From Mactra quadrangularis (Eukaryota; Mollusca; Bivalvia; Venerida; Mactridae): a stretch of 64,000 nucleotides of DNA. Shown here in pieces: positions 16,460 through 30,159 of the stretch. The notes under the pieces were generated by a model. The model saw only the letters and a program-made list of their open reading frames with translations. It made no database searches and had not been told where the DNA came from. The DNA lies in assembly GCA_025267735.1 (NCBI GenBank), contig CM046294.1, positions 41,539,570 through 41,603,569 on the forward strand, written 5' to 3'. Position numbers and translations under genes: made by a program. How positions within the stretch are numbered: the first letter of the stretch is position 1; each line of letters opens with the position of its first letter.

Positions 16460-17060
16460 TCAATCTAGTCGAGTAGTGTAAAGCCAAATTGCAATGTGTG
16501 TATCCTTATAACGAGTATGATCACCTCGCTGATGTCTTACCGTTTCCACACGTTGGCGCATTGACCGATCGTACTTTAATACATCGACATTTGAAGACCG
16601 TTCCCATTCTTCCAACAACAAGACGCATGCGCACAGATAGTCCATTTCGTGCAATTTATGTCACTAGAACAGGTTGTAAAATTTGGTCAACATATTCGTG
16701 TTCGTCAAGATTGCTATTTATAACGCAATTGACGTCGTGATAACAATGTTCGCGCCCGTCTATGACACAGATGTAGCTTCTGTCCTATGTATGAACGCAT
16801 ATAACGTATGGGTCGAGCATTACTTTTTAGACATTGTCGTACAATTTTGTATAAGATTACATATGGTAGAACAGTTGCAGTCGCCGTTTGGAACGGATTA
16901 TGGACGTGAACCAATGTAAATGATCTGTCAGTTCTGACGTTAGGAACTTTCGGTCGACCAGACATAGCTTTGTCTTTTATCGACCCAGAGGTGTCACACA
17001 GCTCAATGATATTCATTTAGTATTTTAGTTGCAGTTTAACGTACGAGCTATGTCTACTAC
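16460..17060 (-). pseudogene. Internally deleted Tc1-like transposase remnant
   Basis: On the minus strand, 17016-16714 encodes a transposase N-terminal DNA-binding region (SGSIKDKAMSGRPK, then NPFQTATAT). A piece resembling the YVDQILQPVL segment follows near 16690-16660, and the last part (around 16560-16510) encodes the typical C-terminal SMRQRVETV...GDHTRY. The DDE core between them is missing and frames change, so this is an internally deleted relic. It is more GC-rich than its surroundings. Confidence 0.7.
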
Positions 17061-17592
17061 GCTTTGCCTGGACGCCATGAGCATCAGACTTCGGGTACGA
17101 TCAGTTTCATTTATTTTTTGCAAGTTCATGCGGATAAAGCAATGAAATTATTTTGATTTTTCGATAGTCGTGTTAAAAGTGTTAAAAAAAGACCTCAACA
17201 CTATGACATATTTATTTTCTCAACGTGCTCGAGAAAAACGTGCTTTTCAACTAAAGCGCTATATATTGAAATCGGTTAAGTGTAAAGTCGCAAAATCGTA
17301 GGTAATTTTAGTGATGCATGATATGAAACTTGTGTATAAATTTTGTTTCAAAGGGTATCCTAATTATAAAAATATTACTCAAAATTTAAGTGTCCAGTTT
17401 GCCTATTAGTAATAATGTGTATGATATTTCATATTAAATATGGGTCTATCAATGTTGACGTTATAATTGCGCTTTTAACGTTACTCGTCGACGCAAACAA
17501 TGACTTGATTTGCAAAAACGGTGTACGCTGGTTTTAAAACACAGTTCCAGAGCGATATTTTATTACACAGGTGTCGATCCATTTTGCGCCAG
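17061..17592. other. Intergenic DNA, nothing recognised
   Basis: About 530 bases of unique-looking AT-rich DNA between the Tc1 relic and the hAT MITE. No coding signal or repeat identified. Confidence 0.5.
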
Positions 17593-17600
17593 GTTTAGAC

Positions 17601-18480
17601 CACTGGCACCAGAGTCCATATCTTATGATTATAATGCGTACGTCCCTATTTATAGTTCTCTGTACATACATTTATTATACACATGGTATTGAACGTTTTC
17701 TACAGTGCATACGGCCCAAACCGTTTTTCTTCAATTCGACTTGTACCTAAAAGAAAATGTCGGTCTCAATTTTAAGAATAAACATTACTCTAACATCATG
17801 CAAAGTTACATGTTTGCATCTGATACCGTTTTCATGAAATTTATATTAATTTCAGAATCACTAGTTTGCAGCGATTAAACGTCACTACTGACTTCCGGTT
17901 TAACTTAACCTGGTTCCCTGGATATTATTGATTACGTAGACAGACGCAGAACATATCATTGATTACGTATATTTTCTATTTATAGAACTTGGGACACGTA
18001 AATGTTTACCTAGGCAGTGCGCTCCGATTGGGTTTAAATTTGGCGCGCTTCATTGACAAGGTACGGGAAAAGTCTCGAGGAGTTTATCAACCAATCAGTT
18101 TACGCTGGTAAACGCGTCATAATTAAACCGGAAGTGAACAGTGACTCTCAATCGCTGCAAAGTGAAAGTATTGAAATTACGATTAATTTCATAATAACCG
18201 TTTAAGATATAAAGTTTTTGAATAGTCAGTTTTGTAAGGAAATGTTTAATCTATAAAACGAGACCGCTATTTGTATCCAAATATATTGGTAAAGGTAAAA
18301 TAAATCTGACAGACCGTACCTACTGTCAAAATGGTTCAATACCATGTGAATATTATAAAGATTATAGATCTAGTCACAACTCGTACACGGTGATGAATAT
18401 GGGAGCAACTTAATTGTGTTTGTTGACAAAATATAATATGTACGTGTATTTTAAAGAATGTGAGGACTCTAGTGCCAGTG
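17601..18480. mobile_element. hAT-type nonautonomous transposon with perfect target duplication
   Basis: Inverted ends CACTGGCACCAGAGTCC (17601-17617) and GGACTCTAGTGCCAGTG (18464-18480) match at 16 of 17 positions. They are flanked by an exact 8-bp duplication GTTTAGAC at 17593-17600 and 18481-18488. The CA...TG ends, the 8-bp size and the T at position 2 and A at position 7 of the duplication are hAT hallmarks. There is no transposase, so it is a MITE of 880 bp. It contains another inverted-repeat element. Confidence 0.92.
17865..18161. mobile_element. Inverted-repeat element nested in the hAT MITE
   Basis: Arms TTTGCAGCGATTAAACGTCA.. (17865-17901) and its inverse ..AATCGCTGCAAA (18125-18161) are about 37 bases with a few mismatches and include an ACTTCCGGTTT block. 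The 297-bp unit may be a separate MITE inserted in the hAT element or the element's own subterminal repeats. Target duplications are not clear. Confidence 0.6.
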
Positions 18481-18488
18481 GTTTAGAC

Positions 18489-20002
18489 ATACCGTCGACT
18501 CCATCTAGTGGTTTATTTTTGAGGCAAAAATAACGTCACGTAAAAAACGCTTTTGATTGTATTGATCTTTCATTTGCATATTAACGCGTATAGTCTAGTT
18601 GTGTTAATACACACCCGTTACTTGTTACAAGCGTAAAGTACTGTGATTTCCAAGCAGTCCCATGTAGTTTCAGGTAGGGTAAAAATTGAAACTTCATAAA
18701 AGAAGTATAATGATGTCAAACGCTAACTAGCGCTTTCAAAGCGTGCTATAATTGATACTTTAGCATGCAACGATTTTGCTTCAAGTTTGGCAAACCAATA
18801 TTGCGGCAGTGGGAACTTCAGACTGTTACAAATACGTGTAATAGCCAAATAATGCTAGCTAGCGCCACACTGTAGCAAACCGCTGCAAAAGATAATCCTA
18901 TAAAACGCTAGGTAGCAACATCCCTTCTCAAGGCTTCTGTTTTTAAAGTACAGATTTTATTTACTAAACATGACTTCTTCCGGGTTTGAAATAGACATTC
19001 AGTGTTAATACAAATATTATTCAATTCATACTTTTCAATAAAACTCGTGAATGAATAATGCATTTGAATCATGCGCTGTTTTCCCCCCATTATGTATTGA
19101 ATGTGTTTTGAATGAAATAATTCATCGTTGTTTAACCTTGAAAATTGGTCTACAGATTTTTTTAAAAGTCTTTAAAATGTCCTATTCTTACTCATACCCA
19201 GTGTGTTGAAAAATATAATACTAGTAGAATATCTATCTATACATAGAGCGTTCGGGGCGAGACCGAGTGTTCTGGTTCTGAAAGCGGGCGCCAGCGCGAG
19301 TGCTCGCTCGCGCTCGCGATTCTGCTCGATAAGTGTTTCGTCTAGATATCAAAGATGGCGGCTAGAAAAATTTTAATTCTTAACATTTAGAATTATCCCT
19401 TAAAAGTAGGACGCAAAATTATGTGTTACTTGTTCCACATAACATATCCACTCAATGCATATATTATAACTTATTTGGTACAATAATGTGTATCATAATG
19501 ATTCATATATGATAAAAAATGCGAGAGATCTCATGTATCAGCAGAAATAATTGTTACCCCACCCGCTATTCTCATTGTATATTTAATGTGCTGTTCGATG
19601 CCTTCTTGGATTTTACAGCGAGCACTTGCAATCCTTCAATAACCTAACAATTCGCAAAAAAGGCGTTCGCTCGAGCGCTCGCATTGTTGAACTTGCATCA
19701 GATTTAAACCTTGTACGAAACAAATATCCACACTAGTGTTTAACAACAGCAGTATTTGATAAAGAAGGTAAGCGGGAGAATAGCTTTAGAAAAAATTAAC
19801 TATCAAACTCCGTGAAATGTTAGGGTAAGTCCTGCCTTGAATTCGTATTCACGATTCATATGCAGACGCTCAACTGTGCCAGCAGTCTTCACGGCTAACT
19901 GTTATTGACATTGGACACACGATCCAGCCAAATGAAAGTTTACCGAAATAAAAAATATAAGTGATATGTTAAAATATCCTGTTCATTATAACGATTTAGA
20001 AG
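18489..20002. other. Intergenic DNA with a small GC-rich hairpin
   Basis: No gene. A CpG-rich patch at 19245-19345 contains an 8-base-stem hairpin (AGCGCGAG/CTCGCGCT, 19293-19314), and a second CpG-rich patch sits at 19665-19690. The short open frames here have no family features. Confidence 0.5.
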
Positions 20003-20238
20003 CAGGGGCGGATCCAGATTTTTTTATAGGGGAGGGGGTCCAAACTATCGAACTACAACCACATTAAATACACTTTGCAGAATAATGCCACATATTATTA
20101 AAAGGAACCGAAAACAATTGCTTCAAAGCACTTAAAAATGACTTACAGTCAAGAAATACACTAATAGAAGGTACATTTTGGAAATTCTAAGGGTTGTCCG
20201 AACCCCCTTGAACCCCCCACCCCTCGCTGGATCTGACA
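20003..20238. mobile_element. hAT-like MITE, diverged 3' end
   Basis: Begins CAGGGGCGGATCCAG, the classic hAT-type end of many animal MITEs, and ends near ..CTCGCTGGATCTG, an eroded inverse. A second, shorter copy starts at 21712 with CAGGGGCGGGTCCAAG and shares the internal TGCAGAATAATGC segment. Confidence 0.65.
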
Positions 20239-20429
20239 AGAATATAATACTAAGTTAAAATTAGCAATACAACGACAGATAAAACTTTTCTGATCAAAGG
20301 ATAATTGTTGTTGTAAACTGTTGGTGGACCACTGAGCCACTCACTTTAATAAAGTCACTGTATCGACGGCAGTTTCGATGGATTGTCTGTGGTCCACTGG
20401 CAAAATTCGAAGTCTGAAGATTGGCCATG

Positions 20430-21120
20430 GATTCATCAGTTGTATGATAAATTAAGCACTCAAAGTCTACGTCAATAATAAAAGGAGCGGGCGTGGTCGA
20501 GTGGTTACGACGTTGAACAAGTAATCATTGTGTAGCCAGCTCCGCGATGGTTCGAATCCTATCAAAACCTAATCCCGTTATTTCCTCGAGCAATAATTTT
20601 TATCCTACTAGCTCAATACTCGGGGGCAAGGAAGCTGCCTCGAAAGTGATTAATTTAAGTTGTGAGAACTTTATTCACAATCAAGCTAAAATAAATTAGT
20701 ATGTATAACAAATAATTTACCTATATGAAGTAATACCCGAAAATAATATAAAACAGAAACAAAATAATTGTAACAAATAATGTTAACTACCTCTTCTCAT
20801 CAAAAATCCAAAATCTTTTCATCGAATCACGTTTGGTAAAGAGAAACAATGGTTTGCATACTATGAGAAAACTTTAATTTGAAGGTAGTGTAAATGATAT
20901 ACGAATTATGTCTATATGTAAATTGATAATTGTAAACTACATGTTTCGTGTCTGGATCGCTTTACACCTTCTAACAACGGTAAACAATAGTCTAACAAAC
21001 AACTTGCCGTATAGTTTTACAGACAAAAAATAGTTTACATTTCTTAATGAAGATTTGTGTTAAATATCAACAAAAAATGTGCATTTATATAAGGAAAATA
21101 AATCTTTAAACAATTTAAAA
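20430..21120. repeat. Duplicated host block D2, copy b, split by a SINE
   Basis: Direct copy of 14560-15040, with the SINE at about 20481-20690 inserted. This gives a relative date: the duplication is older than the SINE insertion. Confidence 0.75.
20481..20690 (+). repeat. tRNA-derived SINE (Ser/Leu-like head)
   Basis: The head has an A-box (GTGGTCGAGTGG) and B-box (GGTTCGAATCC) with a long variable-arm-like section, as in class II tRNAs. The 5' and 3' acceptor segments do not pair, so it is not a working tRNA gene. A non-tRNA body follows to about 20690. Confidence 0.65.
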
Positions 21121-22764
21121 AATATACGTTTGTATACAATTTTTTTTAAACTTTTCTGAATGTATCTTTTTCAACTAATTTGGATTTATTTTATGTATAT
21201 GAACTCAAGTATGATAATTATTATGTTATGTAGAGTCTTAGATGATAAGTTCATTTTATCATTTGATTAAGAATCTATGTATGAATCCTTTTCTTGGTTT
21301 TGATCATGTGAATACGACGTTTATAGTAATTCGAAATGCAGATCTGCTATAAATTGATTCTAATGTAACACCAGCTCGTTGTCTACTTGAGTATAACACT
21401 TTATTCTTACAATTCAGTACACTAGGGAATAGGAGTCAAGCGTGATTAAATAAAGAACTATAGTTGGCAATCAAGCTAAATGATATAATTTACAAAAGAT
21501 CTGTTCACTTCAAAAATAAAATTCAAAGTCAAATTTTAATTGAGTAAATTAAAATATTACTGCTATTTTTAAGAGAACGGCCATTTAACGTTTCCAACAG
21601 TATTTCTTAAATTACCAGCAGATTTGTATTCTTTAACATTTTTCTTTTTTTTCGTCCTTTCTATCTTTGTTCCCCGGACTGACTTTTTATCTCAAGGTTT
21701 TCAGGGGCGGGTCCAAGATTTTTTCTAGGGGGGGTCCGAACTTCTTTTAGGGAGGATCCGAACTTTTTCTAGGGGGGTCCAAACATTCGCACAACCACAG
21801 GATACACATTTTGCAGCTTGCAGAATAATGCGGCATATTTATAATACTGTAACAGGATTGCTACCTGTTTCCAGGTTCGATCCTCTTTTCTATCAATATT
21901 TAACTCAAAACAGAAATAACAGAAACAGATTGACAGTAATATATTGATTTAATTTATTTACATTAGGTTAAATCAAATTCATGAAATATAAACAAAATAC
22001 ATGTCCATTATCGAATTAATCCAAACTAAGAACGCCTAACAATTGAAATAGTTAATGCAAAAAGAGACAACGTGACTGAACTCTTAGACAATAGGTAAAT
22101 GCTACCTTTCATGTCCGTGAGAAACAGCCACAAATAATTGTCAACACTAGCTTATATTCCCTTCAGTCAGAATTTATAATGAAATTCTCATGGTGCGTGA
22201 AATCTCACGGTACATGAAGTTAACAAGATGCATCAATTACACTAGCTATCTATACAACCAATAATTTGATTACACATGGGCTAGTCAATACAGTTTCAGA
22301 GTGATCAGTATTTAACACACATTGGTATAATAAAACCATACACAATACTTTAAAATTTCATTCTATCATAGTTCGTTTACTGTCAAAACATGAATAATTT
22401 CACGGTGAAGGCGTTTGTTTAAGTTTTTGTCATAATACATCCGTAAGTTTCCGAAAGTGTGTATTATAATCGGGTAAAGCTGCTTATGTCGTATGATATG
22501 TTTTAGTCAAGATAATTTTGATAACAATTAGGCTTCCAGTACAAAAACAATGTATTCAGTCACTGTGAAATTATTCAAACGTTGACAGTTGAGAAAAACA
22601 GACAATAAACAACTGTGAATCCATCAGTAAAATAAAGTATATTATGTACCACCAGTGAATGCTTTACTGAATATCACAGATATATCATGTGGAATAAAGA
22701 ATGAATGTTTTAATGGCATTTCTGGCGAAGTATTACTTCGTTTCGGCTGTAACTATAATGTTTA
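21121..22764. other. Intergenic DNA, one MITE fragment
   Basis: No gene recognised. The only repeat identified is the hAT-like MITE fragment at 21712-21850, with three tandem GGGGGGTCCGAAC-like units near its start. Confidence 0.5.
21712..21850. mobile_element. hAT-like MITE fragment, second copy
   Basis: Starts CAGGGGCGGGTCCAAG and carries the same internal AATACACTTTGCAG-like segment as the copy at 20003. The 3' end is not identifiable. Confidence 0.55.
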
Positions 22765-23547
22765 TGAAGTGATTTTAAATTTTATTCATCAAGTAATGTA
22801 CATTTCAAAAGTAGTACAATTCAACGTGAAGGATATTTATTAACATGCAAAGTCAAATCAAAATATTGTATTGAAAGACATTTGTAAATTTATGTTCAAG
22901 AAAAGTAATGGCGACATAAGTATGCTTATTTTCCTGATATGAAATATATGACACCTGTACAATGTATATAAGATTTATTGTCAGTTTTCAGTGTGTCAAT
23001 GGCACTAACTCTTTGGCATCGTCGTGTCATATACGTCACAAGTGAAATTCAGCTTTATGATTTACGTTATATGAGATCTATTTCTTCCAAGCCATCGACG
23101 AATGAAGGTTTGTCTTACCATCTCCAATGTTTCAATAGCGACATTGATATATAATTATGATGAGTGAAACACAATATAGAAAATAAACAAATGTTGATAC
23201 AATAAAAGAATGACTAGAATAGACGTTAGTCTGTTATAGCAAGTAGCAAATGCGAGGTACATGTCCGCATTTGAATATTACTAAGCCGATTAAACGTGTT
23301 AGGCTGTTTCATTGATGGTTTCTTTAATGTGGTATAAAGTAGATTCGCACTGAAGTTTAAACATGCCCATACAACAATAAAGTACAAGTACACGTTCTTA
23401 TTGTTTTGTTTTTAATTATATAAACAAATAGATTGGTTATCTCACGCTCCATACATGTACACACACTTTGCGCTTGAAAACAAAAACACACCTTTATTTA
23501 AAGTTATGAAGCGACTGCAACGGTAACAATGCATAAGGGAGTTTATA
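22765..23547. repeat. Duplicated host block D3, copy a
   Basis: Close direct copy of 50608-51395, including AAAAGTAATGGCGACATAAG and ATCTCCAATGTTTCAATAGC. Similarity ends within a few tens of bases of the left end of the 9.1-kb insertion, and copy b lacks that insertion. Confidence 0.88.
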
Positions 23548-23553
23548 TTAATA

Positions 23554-24115
23554 ACACAGTCCAGAATACGTTTGCGAATCCGGAAATCTTGCAAACTTAC
23601 TTTTTTTATTTTTCATCCAATTTATCTCAAATTTTCAATAAATGTAAATCTACACATGGGCATAACACCAGTAAACTTTCATCCAGATATCTTTACTAGA
23701 AATATGTTTAATTTTAAGTCAAAATTCCCATGGGAATCGGCAAATTCCCATGGGAGAATTGCTCTCCCATGGGATTTTTATGGGAGAAAAAAGGGAATTT
23801 TCTCCCATTTACAAATATGGGAGAAAAATCCCATTTTTTCAAACTTTTCCAAACTAACATTTAAAGATTGAATTGGATAGATCTATTTGTACATAAAATG
23901 ATTCTAAAGAAAAAATCAATAATTTGTCACTTTTAAAGCATTTAAACACCATTTAAGAATTCTCCCATATTAGAAATGGGAGAATTCTCCCATGGGAGTA
24001 TTCTCCCATTTCTGTATATGGGATTTCTCCCATGGGTGAATTCTCCCATTTTCTAAATGGGATTTCTCCCATGGGAGAATTCTCCCATTCTGAAAATGGG
24101 ATTTCCTAATATATT
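23554..24115 (+). repeat. Left arm with CCCATGGG/GAGAATTCTC palindromic units
   Basis: After an arm head shared with the right side, units of about 40 bases alternate the palindromes CCCATGGG and GAGAATTCTC with short spacers such as ATTCTGAAAATGGG. At least six GAGAATTCTC- or CCCATGGG-type cores occur between 23725 and 24115. Confidence 0.8.
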
Positions 24116-24579
24116 AGATTTAGCATATCTTATGAAGAATTTCTAAGGGAACTGTTATTTAATGACTAGATATTGTCGTTTTTTTAATATTTGACTGTAT
24201 TTTATGAGTAAATTAAGCTGCATAGTTGAAAATAGTTTTATGGCCTTTTATATACTAGAATGAATATAAAATCAAATATAGCAAAAAAGTTGTTTCAGAT
24301 AGTTGAAAATACCCTACATTACTCAAAAATTGTGTTTGATACATTATTTTAGAAATCGACAAATGGACGCCTTTTCTTTTTCATTCAAAATTGACACTTT
24401 CTTAGTAAGAGCATGACTGTATTGTTTTTATGTCAGATAATTGACTGGAAAAATGGTTAGTTGAATCAGTGGCTAAAACCTTTTTCAGTTGTGTTTTATA
24501 CATTCCATCTGATTCCCAAATGGGGCTTACATACTTTAGCAGAGTTTGTTCAAGATTTGATTTATACCACTTTTCTCCC

Positions 24580-24745
24580 TTGCTGATTCCTAGCCATGGC
24601 TGTCGGGCAGTTGTCAGTCACTGACTCAGTTACTCAGTTAAATGCAAACATTCCAGGAAAAATGAGTACATGGGTTGACTGACAGATAAGATGCGATTTA
24701 TACAATGTACATGTGTTGCTACGACGCAACCCGGCACCCTAAAAA
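24580..24745 (+). repeat. SINE or SINE-tail fragment
   Basis: Shares GGGCAGTTGTCAGTCACTGAC with 35336-35484 and ends with a TGTTGCTACGACGCAACCC tail, a diverged form of the ACGGCGTTAAA tail seen in the other copies here. Confidence 0.55.
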
Positions 24746-27700
24746 ACCAACGGTCCATCAAAAAGAATAATAATAGATATATCGAAAATAAAAAAGCAGA
24801 CTTTACTAGATCATACTGTAAATCAAATATTCATAGACAGATCTAGCAGGAAAGGGCAGGGGGTTGAACTAATGGTCTGTATCAACCTGCCTCATGCATC
24901 AACCCACCCAGTGGAGTTTCCCCTTAATATCATATTTCACGATCGATAGAAAAAGACTTGGCATTAGTTTAATCCCCTAACTAAAAATAATTAAAAAAAG
25001 TAAGCTTGCACGAAAATGCTAAAAAAGTTAATTTCAAACTACATAAGAGCAATATGCATAGATTCTACTTAGTGAGTAAGTGCTGAAGTCCTCGACCGTG
25101 GCACAGGCCTGTATTAGTGCTCCCTGTGTAGCAAGTGCTACACAATAGCAGACCAACAGCAAATGTCGCGAGAACACAGCGGTGCTACTAATATTGCATT
25201 ACAGACTGCTACGCCGTCGCGCTAACGGTCCCATAATGCATAAGCACTGCGCTCTATTTCGCAAAAGTTAAACCGCAAATACGGCCCATTAAACAACAAA
25301 ATATACTAAAAATACATAGATAAATATTATTATAACATTGCATGGATGTCATGATTTCAAATGTTTATATATCCTTTATACATGGTGAAATCAGTTAAGT
25401 ACTAAAAATGTCCGTAGATTAAAAATGTAGATCCGTCTAATAAAACGAGCGTTGTTAATAGCAACGAACCGGAAACAGTATTCACAGTGAAATTGACGGT
25501 TTTTCAACTTGTGACGTTTCTCGCTTGAAAATCGTTAATATCACAGTAAATAATTGGAATAAATTACTGAAACTTGGCATAAATGTGAATTAAGATACAT
25601 ATTACTGATTTAAACCAACAAAATTATGCGTGACAAACTGTCACAGTCAAAAAATGGATACAAACAGTTGTTTACATGGACAAATGCCGGACTGGAGGTT
25701 TGACAAATAAGCCATTTGAAATCAGGAATGATCTGAAATATCTTGGTGAAATTCACAGACCAGACATGATGCATTTTAATGATTATCCTAGTGCACCTGT
25801 CGAGATCTATGGGTGAAGCCAATGTGTTCTACAAACTAAATAGACTATGTTAAACATAGAAATAAGCCTTACAGTTACAAGTACTTACAAGTTACAGGAT
25901 ACAGTTGACATATGATAGTAGGAAACCTGACTGGATCTTAAAGGTAAATTAATTATTATAGTAAAATAGTTTAATGTCAGATCATTGCAATTTATTCTAT
26001 TCTGGATGTGTAATTTTGTCTAAAAATTGAGGATGATTTACATTATTGAAACTCATCAACAGTCATGAACATGATGAACATACAGTGAACTTGACAGTTC
26101 CGGGTCATCAGCATTTCTGGGTTGCTTTAATAATAGTATAGATTATTCATTGATTCATTTGATTATATGATAAATAAGTCATGTACACTAACCACTTAGC
26201 TACTGTTACACAAACTTTCTATTTCAACTTTTCTCTACCGGAAGTCATAGTCATAAAACACTAGAGGCTGGGTTTTTCTAACCAATTGGAAAGTTTGTGA
26301 GCGTTTCATCAATATTATCTAAAAAAGCAATTTATACCTACAATTAGAACAAACAGTTCCTTATTACACATCATTTTGCTGGAATTTTATCCGTGATCAC
26401 GATTTAACTCATAGATTTGTTTTATCTAATTACTGCATGACAATTATGCAGACAATTTGACCTGGTAAGCACATTACAATTTCGAGTCAAAACTTAACCC
26501 ATATTATATACAATCATTTATTTCAATTAAAAAAATATCTTTTTAACATTTAAAATTGATTTCATACATAACTTTATCTAATATGTAAGAAATTTGTCAA
26601 TCAAATACAATTATGATACTTGTTTCTATTTGCAATAGGTAATTGCAAGTGACATGATAGAACTTTCAATACAAGTTTAATTTGTTTAACTTGAAAGAAA
26701 ATAAGAGATAAAGTTTTTATTGACAAAAAGTCAGCAGTTTTATTGAACTTAACCCTGTTGAGACCACTCTGGATTAAAGAGACAGGCATCTGTCACGTGA
26801 CCCGATATTGGCAAGTACCACCAATAACTATCAAGTTTGCAACATGCAATTTCGAAAATGTCTTAGAAAATTAAGGGAAAATGACAACATTTAACATGCT
26901 AACGTGGAAGTATTTGTTTATCAATTAATGCAGATTTGATTCCCACCACGTCTATTTTGAAGAGACACACATCATTTGTTTCGTTACTGACCCAGAACCC
27001 AAAATTATAAGTTTATTATGCATGATTTTAATATTCTACTATATGAAACAAAATCACTTAAACTATTGCGATGTATGGTCATACCTTTTTTGGAAATCCC
27101 AAATGAAAACCGAGTAAACGTTTAGATTATATTATCAATGATTGATCGAAAAGGCTTGTTTGATAGTTTTTGTGATGATCAATTATGATTTTTTTTTTCG
27201 ATTTTTGAAACCCTTACTCTTTCTGTATTTTCTTTTTTATCATTTGTAAAGTTCTTTTCAGTATCTTCTAACAAGTTCCAAGTATTACATTTAACATAAA
27301 ATAAAAATTCTAATAGTTGAAACAACACCAAAATTCTAATTCATGTAGTTTTCTCTTTCAAATTATCATATCTTTATGTTCTCTATAATCAGTATTGTAT
27401 AATTAATTTTATAAGAAATTTATTTGGGGCAGGGTCAATATAAATTATCCAACGAAATTAATCAACTTAGAAGAATAATATGTTGGGTTATCAATTAATC
27501 ATGTAGTAAATGTTGATTTGTGACAGTTGTCAATACAGATGACATGATGGCATATTTTATCTAACAATAGACAAAGCCAGAAGGTATTTTCTACTAAGAT
27601 TATACTGATAAGATATCTTATATTGACTTGATAAGGTAATTTGTTTAAACAAGTAAATTCTATTAAGAAAGAATGTACACAATGTACATGTATAAAAAAA

Positions 27701-29701
27701 GAGTTTGTAAAGAAATAAACTTAAAGTTAAGAATTTTTATAAAAATTATAAATTCTAAAAGTAAAGACATATTTATATATTTCCTAAGTTTCTCTATCAT
27801 TTTCCAAAATGTCTGATTTTTTTGGTAAAAACCTTGTATAACATATATATATAACCCTCTTATCAGACTAGATAACATTCACACTAGGGTCATCCATTGT
27901 AAGGGACAGTTTTGTTAGATATTATATAGTGTTAGTTTTTACAGGGTGCTGATTGGCTGAGATATATAGTTACAATGTGATACCTAAGGGAGGGATTCTA
28001 TATTTTACTTAAAAAACAAAACTCTGAAAATACAAATTGCATGTACAATTTGTTTTCATAGAGCAGTTAACTATGAAAGCCTATAGATATATATCTGAGT
28101 CAGGAAATAATCTTTATAAATAATGGGAGTAGTTGGGCACTATCTAAAATATTCTTTATAAAAGAAGACCTAAACCCAAAATTTATCACTAGACTTAAGA
28201 TCAAAGCATTTAAAACCAAAAAACTAATCCATTATGAACCTAGTAATGATAATATTTTGTGTATATAATGTCAAATAAGCATCTGACTAACAACTAAATC
28301 AAATGTATAAAACAATTATTATCTGCAATTTACTTAAGCAACTACCCATCTAATATGTTATATCAGTGGTAAAAGTCCCCTACTCTTCATTATGTGTTTT
28401 TATAACTTGGACAAGTGCCAAATAATAGAAAAGAACACTCTGCATATAGCTTAATAACAAGCATCATTTAAACTTTGATATAGACTATAATATGCATGAT
28501 TGTATTTGTTACATATATTAAGATACAGACTATAATATGACCAACATAGAAAAGATCTGATAAGAGATATTATTTTATATGAATGTGTTCATTATAGCAA
28601 CATTTATCTAATGGCTGTAGGAAAAACCTACCAGTCTAATAGGAAATTTATTCATTTTTGTATATGAAGATGTATATTATGCTCAATGTACATTGTATGT
28701 AATTGATAGACAAATAACAGAAAATGACTTATTTTAAGCATTTTTTTTAATTAAACTAGTATCTCATGGTATCTAAATATGATCATAAATATTATAGAAA
28801 TGTTCTTAAAAATATATTCATGTATTTTATTATTTTCATAAATATTCAGTAATTGCTTTTAGATGACTATTGTAATTTCAATAGATGTACAGAATTAATT
28901 TACTTCTTTTATGCATTGACTCATTTTTTTATGTTGATTTTTTTACAACTACATACATCAGTTATATGCACATTATTATAAAATCACTCGTAATATGTTG
29001 TTGTATTGGGTTTAAATTTTAAATGCTGTACATAAAATTGAACAAAATTGTAAATTACTCTTTAAGTCTTATCAATTACATGTAACCAATGTAAGTGGAA
29101 GCTGTCAAACTTGTTACTATGGCAACCAGCTGATATCCAAGGATCAAAAGTCTATATATAGCCACAGATCTTAGATGAGATAAGTATTAAGACTAATTGT
29201 TAAATATACATGTATATACAGACTGTATAATATAATTGTTAGAGATTAGATCTTATTTAAAGATAAAACAGTACTAGTCTAAATGTTAGATACAATATTT
29301 ATTTAACATAAAGTTAGATGAACCTTATAATGATAAGTGATAGCAACATGTGATAATGAAAAACTGAACTTGCTTTCACAAACTTAGCACAATATTATAT
29401 TATGCTATCTTGCTTAATTTTTTTTCTGATGAAACTTAAACTAAAATGTATTCTGATATTTATATAGATGAAATTGGATTTGTTCAGTCAACTATAGTTA
29501 TAATGTCCCTGAAAAGTGTAAATGTTGATTTATTGGCCTCTCAACAAAATATATACTAAATAGAAAACATTCTTTCTTGTATGAAACAATATAAGCACTT
29601 GGTTTTATCATAAAATTATATATTATATGTATTACAATTATTATCATGCAATAGATAAATGTAATTCACCCCATCCCAGCTGGTGCATAAGGGATATCTT
29701 T

Positions 29702-30159
29702 ATTAGGGCTGGTGCCAGTATCAGAATACTCGGATATTTGCGATCTTGGCCAGAAAATCAAGTACAAATATTCATCATGTCTGAAATTGTCGGATCGGGA
29801 TCTATTTTTGAAAAAAAAAACACAAAAGAATATTTTAGCTTAATTAACACTGAAAATGGGTAGCATTTCATATGACAGTTTATGTACGGACTGAATTATC
29901 TTGAGTCAAAATTTACATTGTTGCACTTATAAAAAAATTTTATCACTAAAAATGCCCTAACACGCCTAGTAATTGAAATTTTTTGAGTACATAATTTTCC
30001 ATACAATAACAGCTTCTGTAATTCTTCACTTGTTTTTATAACATGAATTCCTGTATGCTTCTCCATTAACAACTGAATCAAGGTTCGATTTGTAAATTGC
30101 TACACATGAATCACAGTTTGGATCCAATCGCTTCTAGATCAACCATCCTCAGCCCTAAT
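29702..30159. mobile_element. Possible hAT-like MITE
   Basis: Inverted ends ATTAGGGCTG (29702-29711) and CAGCCCTAAT (30150-30159) enclose 458 bases. Ten-base ends are short and no target duplication is evident, so this is tentative. Confidence 0.4.

Noticed and set aside
22655..22843. Short open frames between 17.5 and 38.8 kb as genes
   Set aside because: All are under about 100 codons, AT-biased, without splice context or domain pattern, and many fall in duplicated or mobile DNA.
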